64,000 nt of DNA from Paenibacillus antarcticus. Lineage in GTDB: Bacteria; Bacillota; Bacilli; Paenibacillales; Paenibacillaceae. Location of the stretch: NCBI RefSeq assembly GCF_001637225.1, contig NZ_LVJI01000007.1, forward strand, positions 124,001-188,000, given 5' to 3'. Shown piece by piece: positions 26,229-35,599 of the stretch (position 1 is the stretch's first letter; the number at the start of each line of letters is the position of its first letter). A program made the position numbers and the translations under genes. Under the pieces are notes generated by a model. The model saw only the letters and a list, made by a program, of their open reading frames with translations, made no database searches and was not told the DNA's origin.

Positions 26229-28167
26229 TCAACTCATGTTTCGCAATCTGAGGAAGAATCTGAAGAATTATTACCTATATGTATTTGCCTTAATCTTTAG
26301 CTCCGCCCTCTACTTCGCATTCGTCACATTGCAATTTGATCCCTCTATGGATGCTACAAAAGGGTCTATAAAAGGAGGCGCTGCGATTAAAGCAGCATCC
26401 GTCTTACTTATCGCTATTGTTTCTATCTTTCTTTTATATGCGAATACCATTTTTATTAAAAGACGTAGTAAGGAAATTGGTCTGTTTCAGTTAATAGGGA
26501 TGACCAAGAACAGAATATTTCGAATCCTGACTGCTGAGAACTTCATCCTATATTTCGGATCATTATTGATAGGAATCTTTGTAGGATTCTCCGTATCCAA
26601 ATTAATCATTATGATTCTATTTAAAACGCTCGGTGTCGAGGGAATCACTTCACTTCATTTTTCTTATGAAGCACTCATCCAGACGCTGATTGTATTCTTC
26701 GTGATCTATCTCTTTATCATGTTGATGAATTATTTATTTATCAAGAGACAGAGTATTCTATCCTTGTTTAGAGTGACTTCTGTGACTGAAGGCAAAGTGA
26801 AAAAAGTGTCCGTTATTGAAATGATCATCGGCTTACTTGGCATACTATTGATCATTCTAGGCTATTATATTTCATCGAGATTATTTAGTGGCGACTTCAC
26901 CAAGATGAACGAACTATTTATTCAAATGATTCTGATTCTGGCATCCGTCATCATTGGAACGTATCTTTTTTATAAAGGGTCTGTCCGTTTTGTATTTAAT
27001 ATCATACGTAAAAATAAAAATGGTTACTTAAATATTAATGAAGTATTGTCCCTCTCTTCCATTATGTTTCGAATGAAATCGAATGCCGTATTGCTAACCA
27101 TCATTACGACCGTATCTGCACTTGCCATTGGTTTATTATCCTTAAGTTATATCTCATACTACTCCGCAGAACAAACAGCCAAAACATCTGTCCCAGCAGA
27201 TTTTTCAATCACCAATATCCAAGATGCAGAGAAATTCAAAGCTGCCTTAACCACCAATAAAATGATGTATACCGAAAAAGTGGTTGATGTCATTCAGGTC
27301 AATGTAAATATGGAGAACGTAATAGATAGACTCACCGAAGGATTGAATATAGATATGAACAATGTGCCTCTGCCTGTGATTAGTGAAGAATCGGTTGAAG
27401 GTATTCAAGTATCTGCGGATGAAACCCTCCTTACGGGGTATAGTCCTATGCTAGAGAAATTTATGTCTCTAAAAAAAGCTGGACCCATTGAATTGAAGGG
27501 TCAACACGAAGTCATTCCGCAACAATTTATCGGATTAAACAAGGATACGGTTGTCTCATGGTATTTCACGGATGGCGGCATACCCGTTGCTATTGTAGAC
27601 AAAACAGTATTCGAAAGACTGAAGAATGATATCAACCCATCCATTCAAATGAAGTCCTCGATTTATATCGGAATTGACATATTGGATCACGCTAATATTA
27701 AAAGAGCAGATGAAATTTTCCGGGAAATGGGTTTCCTTAAGAATAGGGATAATGATTCTCAACTTGAAATGATGACCCAACAGAAACAAAACATGGGACT
27801 GATCATGTTTATCGTGGCATTCCTTGGGCTAACCTTTCTAATTACATCCGGATGTATTCTGTACTTCAAACAAATGGATGAATGTGAAGATGAAAAGTCC
27901 AACTATACCATTCTAAGAAAGCTCGGTTTTACGCAAGGCGATTTGTTAAAAGGTATCCAAGTGAAACAAATCTTTAATTTCGGAATTCCTTTGATCGTTG
28001 GGTTATTCCATAGCTACTTTGCAATCCAATCGGGAGGGTTCTTATTTGGTAATGAGCTGTGGACACCGATGATTATCGTCATGCTCGTGTATACAGCGCT
28101 GTACTCCATCTTCGGAATCCTATCCGTCTTTTATTACAAGAAGGTGATTAAAGAGGCACTACGATAG
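26218..28167 (+). CDS. bceB: BceB-type FtsX-family permease
   Basis: 649 residues with about ten transmembrane helices. Between helices 7 and 8 lies a large extracellular domain (about residues 320-525), the region that gives BceB-like permeases drug specificity and sensory function. An FtsX-like segment ([20 protein letters not shown]) is near residue 80, and a second near the C-terminus. It overlaps the ATPase gene. Length and topology match BceB/PsdB. Which peptide it handles cannot be read from sequence. Confidence 0.92.
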   Translation: MSINQLMFRNLRKNLKNYYLYVFALIFSSALYFAFVTLQFDPSMDATKGSIKGGAAIKAASVLLIAIVSIFLLYANTIFIKRRSKEIGLFQLIGMTKNRIFRILTAENFILYFGSLLIGIFVGFSVSKLIIMILFKTLGVEGITSLHFSYEALIQTLIVFFVIYLFIMLMNYLFIKRQSILSLFRVTSVTEGKVKKVSVIEMIIGLLGILLIILGYYISSRLFSGDFTKMNELFIQMILILASVIIGTYLFYKGSVRFVFNIIRKNKNGYLNINEVLSLSSIMFRMKSNAVLLTIITTVSALAIGLLSLSYISYYSAEQTAKTSVPADFSITNIQDAEKFKAALTTNKMMYTEKVVDVIQVNVNMENVIDRLTEGLNIDMNNVPLPVISEESVEGIQVSADETLLTGYSPMLEKFMSLKKAGPIELKGQHEVIPQQFIGLNKDTVVSWYFTDGGIPVAIVDKTVFERLKNDINPSIQMKSSIYIGIDILDHANIKRADEIFREMGFLKNRDNDSQLEMMTQQKQNMGLIMFIVAFLGLTFLITSGCILYFKQMDECEDEKSNYTILRKLGFTQGDLLKGIQVKQIFNFGIPLIVGLFHSYFAIQSGGFLFGNELWTPMIIVMLVYTALYSIFGILSVFYYKKVIKEALR

Positions 28168-28239
28168 AGAATATCAAAGAATTTCTGCTCGACAAGTTGT
28201 AAATATGCCAGGTCATTCTAGCTACAGTTGTTACTTCTC

Positions 28240-28279
28240 GCTCTATAAACCTCTCCACAGGGTTATAGAGCTTTTTTTC
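28240..28279 (+). terminator. terminator of the bce-type operon
   Basis: GCTCTATAA pairs with TTATAGAGC (ending 28271), extended by CC/GG, followed by TTTTTTT. Confidence 0.88.
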
Positions 28280-28352
28280 GTTCCCCACTACATTTGAGTT
28301 GAGCGAAGGACACGATTCTTCCTGTCTTCACACATCGTAACGTGCCTCATTG

Positions 28353-29111
28353 TTACTGAATGCTTATCAAACTCTTCTTGTATTGAGCTTGTTCTACTTC
28401 TGCTGATCCTACCTTCAAATGAAGATGCTGCGAAATGTGATAATGATGAGTGCCTAACCGTATGGCCTCACGTAACTGGTCAATCGTATCACAACTTTGT
28501 TCAAATTGATTATACACGCATCCGAATTGCAACGGCTGATGTGTATCGCTTCCCGCGACGACGGGTAACCCGATGAGCTCTGCCAGACTAGTTACTTTCC
28601 CCTCCATATTCAGTCCGTAATGATGCAAGTCTCTACCATTCAGATCGAAAGCATCCAATCGCTTCAGCACTTCCGGATTCGTTTGGTAAAGAGGATTCAA
28701 GTCACGAAATGGATGAGCTCCAATGCTAACACAAGCATGCTCATCACTCATATCCATTAATTTATCCATTTTAATAAAGGTGCCTTCTGACGTATGCCCA
28801 TCCAATCTCGAACGAACGGCAGCAATATTCTCCCTCGTTCCAATCAACAAAATATGACCCTTCTCATGCACATCAACTTCAATTCCTGGGAATACCTTTA
28901 CCCCTTCAACAACGTAATGATCCCCTTCATAGTTACAATGCTGGTCTAAGATATCGTATATCTCGTGGAACCGACGTGTGTTGAAGTGTTCTGTTAACGC
29001 TATAGCATCCAACTGACTCTTGCCGGCCTCCTTCATCATATTCTGAAAATAATCATAGGAAAAATCAATACTTTTTGACCATTTAGCATGTGTATGCAAA
29101 TCAATTCTCAT
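28353..29111 (-). CDS. PHP-domain metallo-hydrolase (paralogue 1)
   Basis: 252 residues, ATG with AAAGGAG upstream. PHP metal-site motifs in order: DLHTHAKW (residues 3-10), a TEHFNTRRFHEIYD segment near 40, PGIEVDVHEKGH near 74-85, IGAHPFRD near 127 and AGSDTHQP near 188. The fold is a trinuclear metal phosphoesterase/phosphatase like histidinol-phosphate phosphatase, but the protein is not in a his cluster. It is divergent from an ECF transporter operon that carries a second copy, so it probably handles the imported compound or a phosphorylated form of it. Confidence 0.85.
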   Translation of the reverse strand: MRIDLHTHAKWSKSIDFSYDYFQNMMKEAGKSQLDAIALTEHFNTRRFHEIYDILDQHCNYEGDHYVVEGVKVFPGIEVDVHEKGHILLIGTRENIAAVRSRLDGHTSEGTFIKMDKLMDMSDEHACVSIGAHPFRDLNPLYQTNPEVLKRLDAFDLNGRDLHHYGLNMEGKVTSLAELIGLPVVAGSDTHQPLQFGCVYNQFEQSCDTIDQLREAIRLGTHHYHISQHLHLKVGSAEVEQAQYKKSLISIQ

Positions 29112-29156
29112 TTCATAACCACTCCTTTACCGACATCATTACAACGTTACATGCTC

Positions 29157-29180
29157 ATTATAATGAAAATTTATTTTCAT
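29157..29180. promoter_or_regulatory. operator plus -10 in the PHP/ECF divergent region
   Basis: ATGAAAAT and ATTTTCAT flank a TT centre (29163-29180), giving a perfect inverted repeat. On the minus strand it is followed immediately by TATAAT (29157-29162), a -10 for the first PHP gene, so a bound repressor would block that promoter. It lies 169 nt before the ECF S-component gene. The RpiR-family protein at the operon end is the natural candidate. Confidence 0.65.
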
Positions 29181-29348
29181 ATGCAATAGTATGAAAAAAT
29201 TTAACGCATAAATAACATTGCCTTAATGATCCGATAACAAACGTACCCTATTCTAAATAGAGAAGACGAAGACAACTCACAACCTACACTTACGAAGTAG
29301 TCTTTTGGACCACTAGCTGGCCATCCAAAACTTTTAGGGGGAACGAAA

Positions 29349-30224
29349 ATGAACGCTGGATCCATGAAGAAACGCTGGGAGCTGACCTCACAGCAAAAAC
29401 TTATGATTTTCATTTTGTCCATGTCTTTGTACGGTATTTCAAACATGATTACGGAGCTTATACCGGAATTAAAGATCGGACCCATTGAACTTAAAGTTGA
29501 ATATTTCATTTTCATTCCACTTCTATTCGCTATTCTCTTTAACCCTCTTTATGCAGCTTTAGGGGCTTGTGTGGGAGAGATTATTTTCGGAGAACTACTA
29601 CTAGGTCAATTCGGAGGGCTGGGTGAGTTAGAGAAATTTATCGAATTCTCACTCGCAATATTTATTGCAGGAATGCTTGTCACGAACCCATCCAACAGAC
29701 GCCAACTGGCCATTGCGGCTTATGTCGCTATAGGTATAGATCAACTGCTCGGTACCATCGTCGATATCGGCAAAGTATATTTTGGAATCGAAGAATTCGA
29801 AGCGGTTCCTGGACTTCCTGAAAGTATATTGGCTATCGAAGGTTTTGCTTTTCTAAATGCCATGGTTATCTCTGGAACGTTATTCGCGTTACTTCCGACG
29901 TTATATCTAGTCCCACGTCTGTACGGTAAAGTTGAACCTCTACTTGGTATGAAACCTCGTGATGGACGCGCAAGCACATCTATTGGTGATTTCGTCACAC
30001 CGAGATTACTCATTGTAGGGATTCTATTGTTCGCTGTAGCAGGTGCAGCGGAATTCATGGCAGAATCGGACATCAACTTCATTGACTGGGAATCGGATTT
30101 CATCGCTGGTATGGGTGATGGCGCGATATGGATCAGTATGGGTGTTGCGGCCGTTATTTTTATTACTACATTACTCTGGGCGTTAAATAAAAAATCCAAT
30201 AAACGGAAGGGTGAAGCAGCTTAA
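29349..30224 (+). CDS. ECF transporter S component, unusually long
   Basis: 291 residues with AGGGGGA six bases before the ATG. The first ~190 residues form six hydrophobic spans, as in ECF substrate-binding S components (ITELIPELKIGPIELKVEY, ALGACVGEIIFGELLLG). Residues ~205-290 add a hydrophilic link (KPRDGRASTS), two more membrane spans and a basic tail, which typical S components of ~180-200 residues lack. The next two genes encode the ATPase and EcfT partners, so this is a dedicated (group I) ECF importer. Substrate unknown; the ligand residues do not match a vitamin family I can name. Confidence 0.8.
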   Translation: MNAGSMKKRWELTSQQKLMIFILSMSLYGISNMITELIPELKIGPIELKVEYFIFIPLLFAILFNPLYAALGACVGEIIFGELLLGQFGGLGELEKFIEFSLAIFIAGMLVTNPSNRRQLAIAAYVAIGIDQLLGTIVDIGKVYFGIEEFEAVPGLPESILAIEGFAFLNAMVISGTLFALLPTLYLVPRLYGKVEPLLGMKPRDGRASTSIGDFVTPRLLIVGILLFAVAGAAEFMAESDINFIDWESDFIAGMGDGAIWISMGVAAVIFITTLLWALNKKSNKRKGEAA

Positions 30225-31996
30225 TGGCGAAGATATCGACGGAGGAACAACCCATTATCCAGCTCAACAACGTAACCTTCCGTTACCCAGGTGCACAATC
30301 CAATTCTCTAGAACAGGTTAGTCTAACGATTAACCGCGGTGATTTCGTAGCGATCGCAGGAAGTAACGGAAGTGGGAAATCGACGCTTTGCAAATGCTTT
30401 AACGGTCTAATTCCAACCTATTATTCCGGTGATATGGAAGGAACAGTGATGATTGACGGGCATCTTACATCAGATCGAAGTGTTGCCGAGCTCTCTAAAC
30501 ATGTCGCCTACGTATTTCAAGACTTCGAGAACCAATTGGTTCGTCCCACGGTTTACGATGAAGTCTGCTTCGCACCACTTAATTTCGGGTTCGAGGACTA
30601 CAAGGAAAGAGGTATGCTTGCGCTACAGATGCTCGAGATTGAGCATTTGCAGAAAGAGTGGATATGGCAACTCAGTGGTGGACAGAAACATATGGCTGCA
30701 TTAGCCGCAGCATTAGCTCTGAATCCCGATGTTATCGTCGTGGATGAGCCCGTGGCTCAGCTTGATCCTGCTCACGCACGCATTATTTATGAGAAGCTTA
30801 AGCTATTAAACGAAAAGTACGGAAAAACGATTATTGTCATTGAGCATCACACCGAATTCATCGCCGATTACTGCCGCAAGATTGTACTCATGGAGACCGG
30901 TGGTAGAATCCGTTGGGTGAAGCCCGTCTCCGAAGGATTGTCTTCGATCACAACGCTTAACGAGATGAACATTCTACCTCCGCAGGTGACTCAAGCGTTC
31001 TATGCGCTTTGCAGCGAACAAGATAAGAAATTAGGAGCCTTGTACCCTATAACGATTGAAGAAGCGGTTGCCCATTGGGCACCGCTCGGAATTAGCACTT
31101 CGCGGACTTTGACTGAGCCTAAGCATGATCTACCTATAGATAGATTAACTACCCCTGAACCCCTTGTACGTCTTGAGGGCGTAACCAGTGGTTATCAAGG
31201 TATCGACCGTAAGCAGAAACCCGTACTTCGCGGCATCGATCTGGACATTTATGAAGGCGAGCGTATCGCATTAATTGGCAACAACGGAGCAGGCAAATCT
31301 ACTTTGTTAAGATTGATTTCAGGGATACGTCGTCCTTGGGAAGGTAAGGTAACCGTCTGCGGTACAGACACCCGTCAAACAACGCCAGAACAATTATCCG
31401 ATCAAGTAGCCTTCCTCTTCCAGAATCCCGAGGAAATGTTCATTGCCGATAACATTCGCCAAGATGTATCTTACTTCCTGGACGCTAGAAAACAAGAGGG
31501 AATTGATTCATTCGTAGACGAGGTGTTAGAAAGGTTTAAACTAACCAATTTACAAGAGCGGGATGGACGATTACTCAGTGGCGGGCAGCAACGACGTGCA
31601 ACGCTCGCGATCGGGATGGCTATGCGTCCGACCATTATACTACTCGATGAACCGACTGCAAGTCTCGATATCGCCAGCCGTAGAGAAATGACCCTTCTGT
31701 TCGATCAGCTTCATGATCATATCAAGGCGGTCGTTGTAGCTACGCATGACATGCAACTTGTCGCCGATTGGGCCACTCGGGTTATTGTCATGAATGAAGG
31801 CCATATCCTGCTCGACACGGACAGTCGTACCGTATTTCAACATACGGATATACTCGAGAAAGCCGCATTGATTGCTCCACAGATCGTTCAATTAAGTGGC
31901 CGTCTGGGCATCGTACCAACTTGTTTATCCGTGGATGAATTCGTAGCTCATATGCAGGACACATCCAGAAAGGAGCTTTCATATGGAATTAGTTGA
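30224..31996 (+). CDS. fused double ATPase of the ECF transporter (EcfA1-EcfA2)
   Basis: 590 residues with two ABC ATPase domains in one chain. Domain 1 (about 10-235): GSNGSGKSTL, FQDFENQLV, a variant signature LSGGQKHMAALA and Walker B VIVVDEPVAQLDP. Domain 2 (about 315-545): GNNGAGKSTLL, FQNPEEMF, LSGGQQRRATLA and IILLDEPTASLD. The ATG overlaps the stop of the S-component gene. It energises uptake with EcfT. Fused ECF ATPases are known in YkoD-like systems; here the signature of domain 1 deviates (KHM). Confidence 0.92.
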   Translation: MAKISTEEQPIIQLNNVTFRYPGAQSNSLEQVSLTINRGDFVAIAGSNGSGKSTLCKCFNGLIPTYYSGDMEGTVMIDGHLTSDRSVAELSKHVAYVFQDFENQLVRPTVYDEVCFAPLNFGFEDYKERGMLALQMLEIEHLQKEWIWQLSGGQKHMAALAAALALNPDVIVVDEPVAQLDPAHARIIYEKLKLLNEKYGKTIIVIEHHTEFIADYCRKIVLMETGGRIRWVKPVSEGLSSITTLNEMNILPPQVTQAFYALCSEQDKKLGALYPITIEEAVAHWAPLGISTSRTLTEPKHDLPIDRLTTPEPLVRLEGVTSGYQGIDRKQKPVLRGIDLDIYEGERIALIGNNGAGKSTLLRLISGIRRPWEGKVTVCGTDTRQTTPEQLSDQVAFLFQNPEEMFIADNIRQDVSYFLDARKQEGIDSFVDEVLERFKLTNLQERDGRLLSGGQQRRATLAIGMAMRPTIILLDEPTASLDIASRREMTLLFDQLHDHIKAVVVATHDMQLVADWATRVIVMNEGHILLDTDSRTVFQHTDILEKAALIAPQIVQLSGRLGIVPTCLSVDEFVAHMQDTSRKELSYGIS

Positions 31997-32822
31997 ACAG
32001 ACCCATAAATCGACACTCTGGGAAAAGCTTAGTGTGGAGAGGATTAAGATGGAGTTGTTAAGAACAGCTTTCGGGCACTCCTTGACGTTCCTCTCAAAGT
32101 TCGACCCACGGATCCTCATCGGGTGGTATTCCTTCTTTGCGATTGCCCCTTGGTTTATTCATGACAAGACTGTACTCATCGGTATGTTACTAGCAATTGC
32201 CATACTTACCTACACTTCGAAACCTAGCGTTCTTGTACTCATTGTGCTGGCCTTTGGACTAGTAACCGACACCGCTTATATGCTGATCGTCTCACTCGCA
32301 TTCGGTGGTGGACTCTCTGCTGCATGGGCACTGTCCACACTAACGCTGAAACTTCTGGTCATTGCACTTGCGAGCATTGCTGTCTTTTCTAGTATAGATC
32401 CTGAGAAACTTAGCGATGCCCTACTCAGTCTCGGTATGCCAGCGCAATTCAGCTTCGGTGTAGCCTACGGCTACCGGATGTTACCGATCCTGATTGAAGA
32501 ATATAACAATCTACTTTACTCATTTAGACTTCGTGGACGCGCACCACTACGCAAGGGGTTTCTAGGCTATCGTTCACTCATTCATATCGGGAAAATATCC
32601 ATTCTGGCCTTTTACCCACTCATTCTCAATACAGCAAAGCGTACGCGGACAACCGTTGAGGCTTTGGAAGTGAAAGGCTTTACTTATGCGATCAAGGACC
32701 CGAAGGTCAAACGTATCAAGCTAGCTTATTTAAAAATACTTCCTCGAGATTATGTATTCATTGCCGTATCCGCTCTTTATGTAGCCTTGTTATTCTGGAT
32801 GGGTAGTATCATCAATTTATAA
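31983..32822 (+). CDS. EcfT transmembrane coupling protein
   Basis: 279 residues overlapping the ATPase gene by 14 nt, with AAAGGAG before the ATG. It has a hydrophilic head, five to six membrane spans, and the two cytoplasmic coupling-helix motifs, FRLRGRAPLRKG and VEALEVKGF, where other family members carry Ala-Arg-Gly-type triplets; the second has Lys instead of Arg. It joins the S component to the fused ATPase. Confidence 0.88.
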   Translation: MELVEQTHKSTLWEKLSVERIKMELLRTAFGHSLTFLSKFDPRILIGWYSFFAIAPWFIHDKTVLIGMLLAIAILTYTSKPSVLVLIVLAFGLVTDTAYMLIVSLAFGGGLSAAWALSTLTLKLLVIALASIAVFSSIDPEKLSDALLSLGMPAQFSFGVAYGYRMLPILIEEYNNLLYSFRLRGRAPLRKGFLGYRSLIHIGKISILAFYPLILNTAKRTRTTVEALEVKGFTYAIKDPKVKRIKLAYLKILPRDYVFIAVSALYVALLFWMGSIINL

Positions 32823-32841
32823 TGATAGGAGCATCACATCA

Positions 32842-33603
32842 ATGAAAATAGATCTTCACTCCCATATCAAATTGACTAAAAAAACACATTTTTCTATTGA
32901 ATATTTCCGAGAATCCGTCCAAGAAGCCATTCTCAATGGTCTCGACGCCATTGCCATGACGGAGCACTTTAATACCTACCGTTTCCACGATATCTATGAG
33001 GAGTTAGATCGTAATTACACGTATACAGAGGATTATTACGACGTGGAAGGCTTTAAAGTGTTCCCAGGCATGGAGGTTGATGTGAGGAACGGCGGTCATA
33101 TCCTTGTCATCGGTACGAGAGGAGCAGTCCTTGAACTTCGTTCACGACTAGAACCACATACTGAAGCAAATATGTTCGTAGCATTCGAACAGTTACTTGA
33201 TTGGTGCGATGAGTTGTCTTTACTGAGAATCGGAGCTCATCCCTACAGGGAGAGTAACTCTCTAACCCAACATGATCCTGCACTACTTCGTCGGCTTGAT
33301 TGTTTCGATCTCAACGCCAAGGATCTGTCTACCTACGGTCCAACCATGAGAGACACTGTACAGGAGTTGGCTCATACCATCGGTATCCCTATGGTCGCAG
33401 GTAGCGATACACACCACCCTCTTCAGTTCGGAAGTGTTATCAATCAACTAGATGGTGAATATAATACTGTTACCGATCTAGCCGACTGTCTCAAGCAGGA
33501 ACGTTACCACATTCTAGTATCTCCATGTCTAGCAGAAAAAGTGAAGGGCGCAAACGTGGTCAAGAAACTCTTGAAACAGCATGGGAAAGTCCTCGTCCAA
33601 TAA
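32842..33603 (+). CDS. PHP-domain metallo-hydrolase (paralogue 2)
   Basis: 253 residues, 19 nt after EcfT, with GATAGGAG upstream. Same motif order as the divergent paralogue: DLHSHIKL, TEHFNTYRFHDIYE, PGMEVDVRNGGH, IGAHPYRE and AGSDTHHP. The two align end to end without large gaps. Two copies, one inside and one divergent from the ECF operon, suggest two related substrates or steps such as removal of phosphate from an imported ligand. The reaction is unproven. Confidence 0.87.
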   Translation: MKIDLHSHIKLTKKTHFSIEYFRESVQEAILNGLDAIAMTEHFNTYRFHDIYEELDRNYTYTEDYYDVEGFKVFPGMEVDVRNGGHILVIGTRGAVLELRSRLEPHTEANMFVAFEQLLDWCDELSLLRIGAHPYRESNSLTQHDPALLRRLDCFDLNAKDLSTYGPTMRDTVQELAHTIGIPMVAGSDTHHPLQFGSVINQLDGEYNTVTDLADCLKQERYHILVSPCLAEKVKGANVVKKLLKQHGKVLVQ

Positions 33604-33695
33604 TACGGATTGGAAATTCAAGTTGAACAAGATACAATGTGAGTATCACTTTCACGGTCATCATGGTCGGTTACTTACTCTATGGGAGGATACCC

Positions 33696-34532
33696 ATGAA
33701 CAAGTTAGAATTCGAGATTCCATTTAATCAAATGTCCAAAAGCCAGCAAAGAATAGCCGATTTCATCGTTAAATCACCCGAACGAATTCCTTTCTACACG
33801 GAAGAAGATATTGCGACTAAGGCGGGCGTTAGTATTGCAACGGTATCGCGATTCTGGAGATCCGTTGGGTATGACAATTTGAAATCCTTTAAGAAATATT
33901 TGCAGGAAACGCAGCATTCAACCCCAGCACGCAAAATGCAACACGTCTTAGACAAAACCGAGAATGAAGTCGTTGTGCAGATGATTACCTCTGCGGCGGT
34001 TAACTTAGAGGAAACAGCCAAGCGGATTTCTCTTCAAGCATTCGATCAAGCCGTAGAAGCTCTAATCGTTGCGGATAAAATATACGTTCACGGACCAGGG
34101 TCCACTTCGTGTCTGAGCGACTTATTACGTTTCCGACTGAATCGGATTGGCATGGAAGTTCGGATTATGGCTCAAAGTGGCCACGAATTGTTAGAAAGTC
34201 TCGTCCATGCAGGTCCGAACGACGTCGTTCTTTTCTTCGGATTCGTCCGTAAATCACCTGAAGCGACTGTGATTTTGGATCAGGCTTCAGAGTCTGGCTA
34301 TACAACGATCCTGATTACGGATCTTCTACTCTCGGACATGATTGACGACAGCGATATCGTCCTGCAAGTGGACCGAGGAGACAGAGATGCCTTCCACTCC
34401 CTTGTGGCTCCAATGACTATCGTAGAAAGTCTATCCGTATCACTGGCCGGACAACGGGGAGAGTCGGCGATGGAGAAGCTTCAACAACTTCATGCGATGC
34501 GCAAACATTACGCCTCTTTATTGCCCAAGTAA
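33696..34532 (+). CDS. RpiR/MurR-family regulator with SIS domain
   Basis: 278 residues from the ATG at 33696 (GGGAGGA five bases upstream); the longer frame from 33639 lacks a site. The N-terminal HTH_6 domain (about 1-75; MSKSQQRIADFIVKSPERIP, GVSIATVSRFWRSVGYDN) is followed by a SIS sugar-phosphate-binding domain (about 100-230; VHGPGSTSCLSDLLRFRLNR). Family members sense phosphosugars, so the ECF/PHP pathway may handle a sugar- or polyol-phosphate-related compound. It is the last gene of the operon. Confidence 0.9.
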   Translation: MNKLEFEIPFNQMSKSQQRIADFIVKSPERIPFYTEEDIATKAGVSIATVSRFWRSVGYDNLKSFKKYLQETQHSTPARKMQHVLDKTENEVVVQMITSAAVNLEETAKRISLQAFDQAVEALIVADKIYVHGPGSTSCLSDLLRFRLNRIGMEVRIMAQSGHELLESLVHAGPNDVVLFFGFVRKSPEATVILDQASESGYTTILITDLLLSDMIDDSDIVLQVDRGDRDAFHSLVAPMTIVESLSVSLAGQRGESAMEKLQQLHAMRKHYASLLPK

Positions 34533-34570
34533 CCCCGACCGACGACAAGCTCCTTCAGACACATAAAGAA

Positions 34571-34616
34571 AGCCTATCCAGACGATGATGCAACAAATCA
34601 CCGTTTGTTATAGGCT
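34571..34616 (+). terminator. terminator of the ECF/PHP/RpiR operon
   Basis: AGCCTAT (34571-34577) pairs with ATAGGCT (34610-34616), with a nested ACAAA/TTTGT pair. The T-run is weak (ATTTATG). Confidence 0.5.
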
Positions 34617-34706
34617 ATTTATGATGTATTCTACCCAAGAGACTCCATTCCATTGTGAATATACATAATCGTATATCTGTTACAGCGATGGAAAGGGTGA
34701 CCCCTA

Positions 34707-35513
34707 GTGAATGTGAAATCAAAGAGGAAGACAACCACAACGATACAGAAATCGGCTACTCAAAGAGTCAATTTTGCAGTTATGGGAGATAGTCATGTCG
34801 GTTATGGAAATAGCTTAAGCATATTCAAGGGCTTGCTCCCTAAAGCAGTCGCGTCCGGGAATAAGAAGTTTGTTATCTTTGGAGGCGATAATAAGCACGG
34901 CTCCAAGGGTACAGTAGCTGAGGCAGATTACAAAGCATTCAAAGATACCGTCACACGAAATTTGAGTCCAAAGAAGATACCTTATAAGGCTTCTATAGGA
35001 AATTGGGAAGATAACACTAGAGTCTTATTCACCAAATATTTGGGCCCAGTTCATGGACAAATGAATTTCCCAGGAACACAGGGTAAAGTGAAATATGTCT
35101 GGCTAGATAATGCACCTGGAAAGTTCAGTTATGCAAGTATAAGTCTGCTCAAATCATTAAGCCCTAATTATTACTACATTATCGATTTTCATTGGCCTTT
35201 GAAGGTTAAAGGGATTACAGTAGATCCCACCCATGTTCTAAGTTCGCAGGAGACAGCTAATTTCTTCAGGGCCATTCCTGGTAATGTGCGAAATAAAGTC
35301 GTGGGTATTTTCACTCACCATGCCCATACATTTTATGAGAACCTAAATAATATTTATCCTGGATTCTCAAAGACCAAATTCTATGTGTGTGGATGCTCAG
35401 GTGCTTACAAATGTAAATGTACCTCTTCTGGTTGTGGTCGGGGTTATTATGATGCAACACTAACAATCAATAATAATCAAGTGGATCTTGCGGTCAAAAC
35501 AGTCAAAGCCTAG
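34707..35513 (+). CDS. calcineurin-like metallophosphoesterase with Cys-rich tail
   Basis: 268 residues from a GTG with AAAGGGTGA upstream. Metallophosphoesterase motifs in order: GDSHVG (D-x-H), FGGDNKHG (GD-N), GNWED where most relatives have GNHE, an IDFHWPL histidine, and FTHHAH (GHxH-like). The C-terminal ~35 residues contain five Cys in a tight cluster (VCGCSG, KCKCTSSGCG), which could bind metal or form disulfides. No signal peptide is evident, only a basic Thr-rich start. Substrate unknown. It lies alone after the ECF operon. Confidence 0.78.
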   Translation: MNVKSKRKTTTTIQKSATQRVNFAVMGDSHVGYGNSLSIFKGLLPKAVASGNKKFVIFGGDNKHGSKGTVAEADYKAFKDTVTRNLSPKKIPYKASIGNWEDNTRVLFTKYLGPVHGQMNFPGTQGKVKYVWLDNAPGKFSYASISLLKSLSPNYYYIIDFHWPLKVKGITVDPTHVLSSQETANFFRAIPGNVRNKVVGIFTHHAHTFYENLNNIYPGFSKTKFYVCGCSGAYKCKCTSSGCGRGYYDATLTINNNQVDLAVKTVKA

Positions 35514-35529
35514 AAAAGTGATTACCTTT

Positions 35530-35566
35530 AAAGCCCCAGACCTATAGGTACTGGAGCTTTTTCTTT
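35530..35566 (+). terminator. terminator after the phosphoesterase gene
   Basis: AAAGC...CCAG pairs with CTGG...GCTTT (ends 35560), followed by TTCTTTTT. It also separates this gene from the convergent exopolysaccharide operon. Confidence 0.75.
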
Positions 35567-35599
35567 TTACTATTACTGTTATAGTAATCACAGCATGAT

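Noticed and set aside
28353-29111. histidine-biosynthesis histidinol phosphatase
   Set aside because: The PHP fold fits, but there are no his genes nearby and the context is an ECF transporter, so a specific HisK call is not supported.
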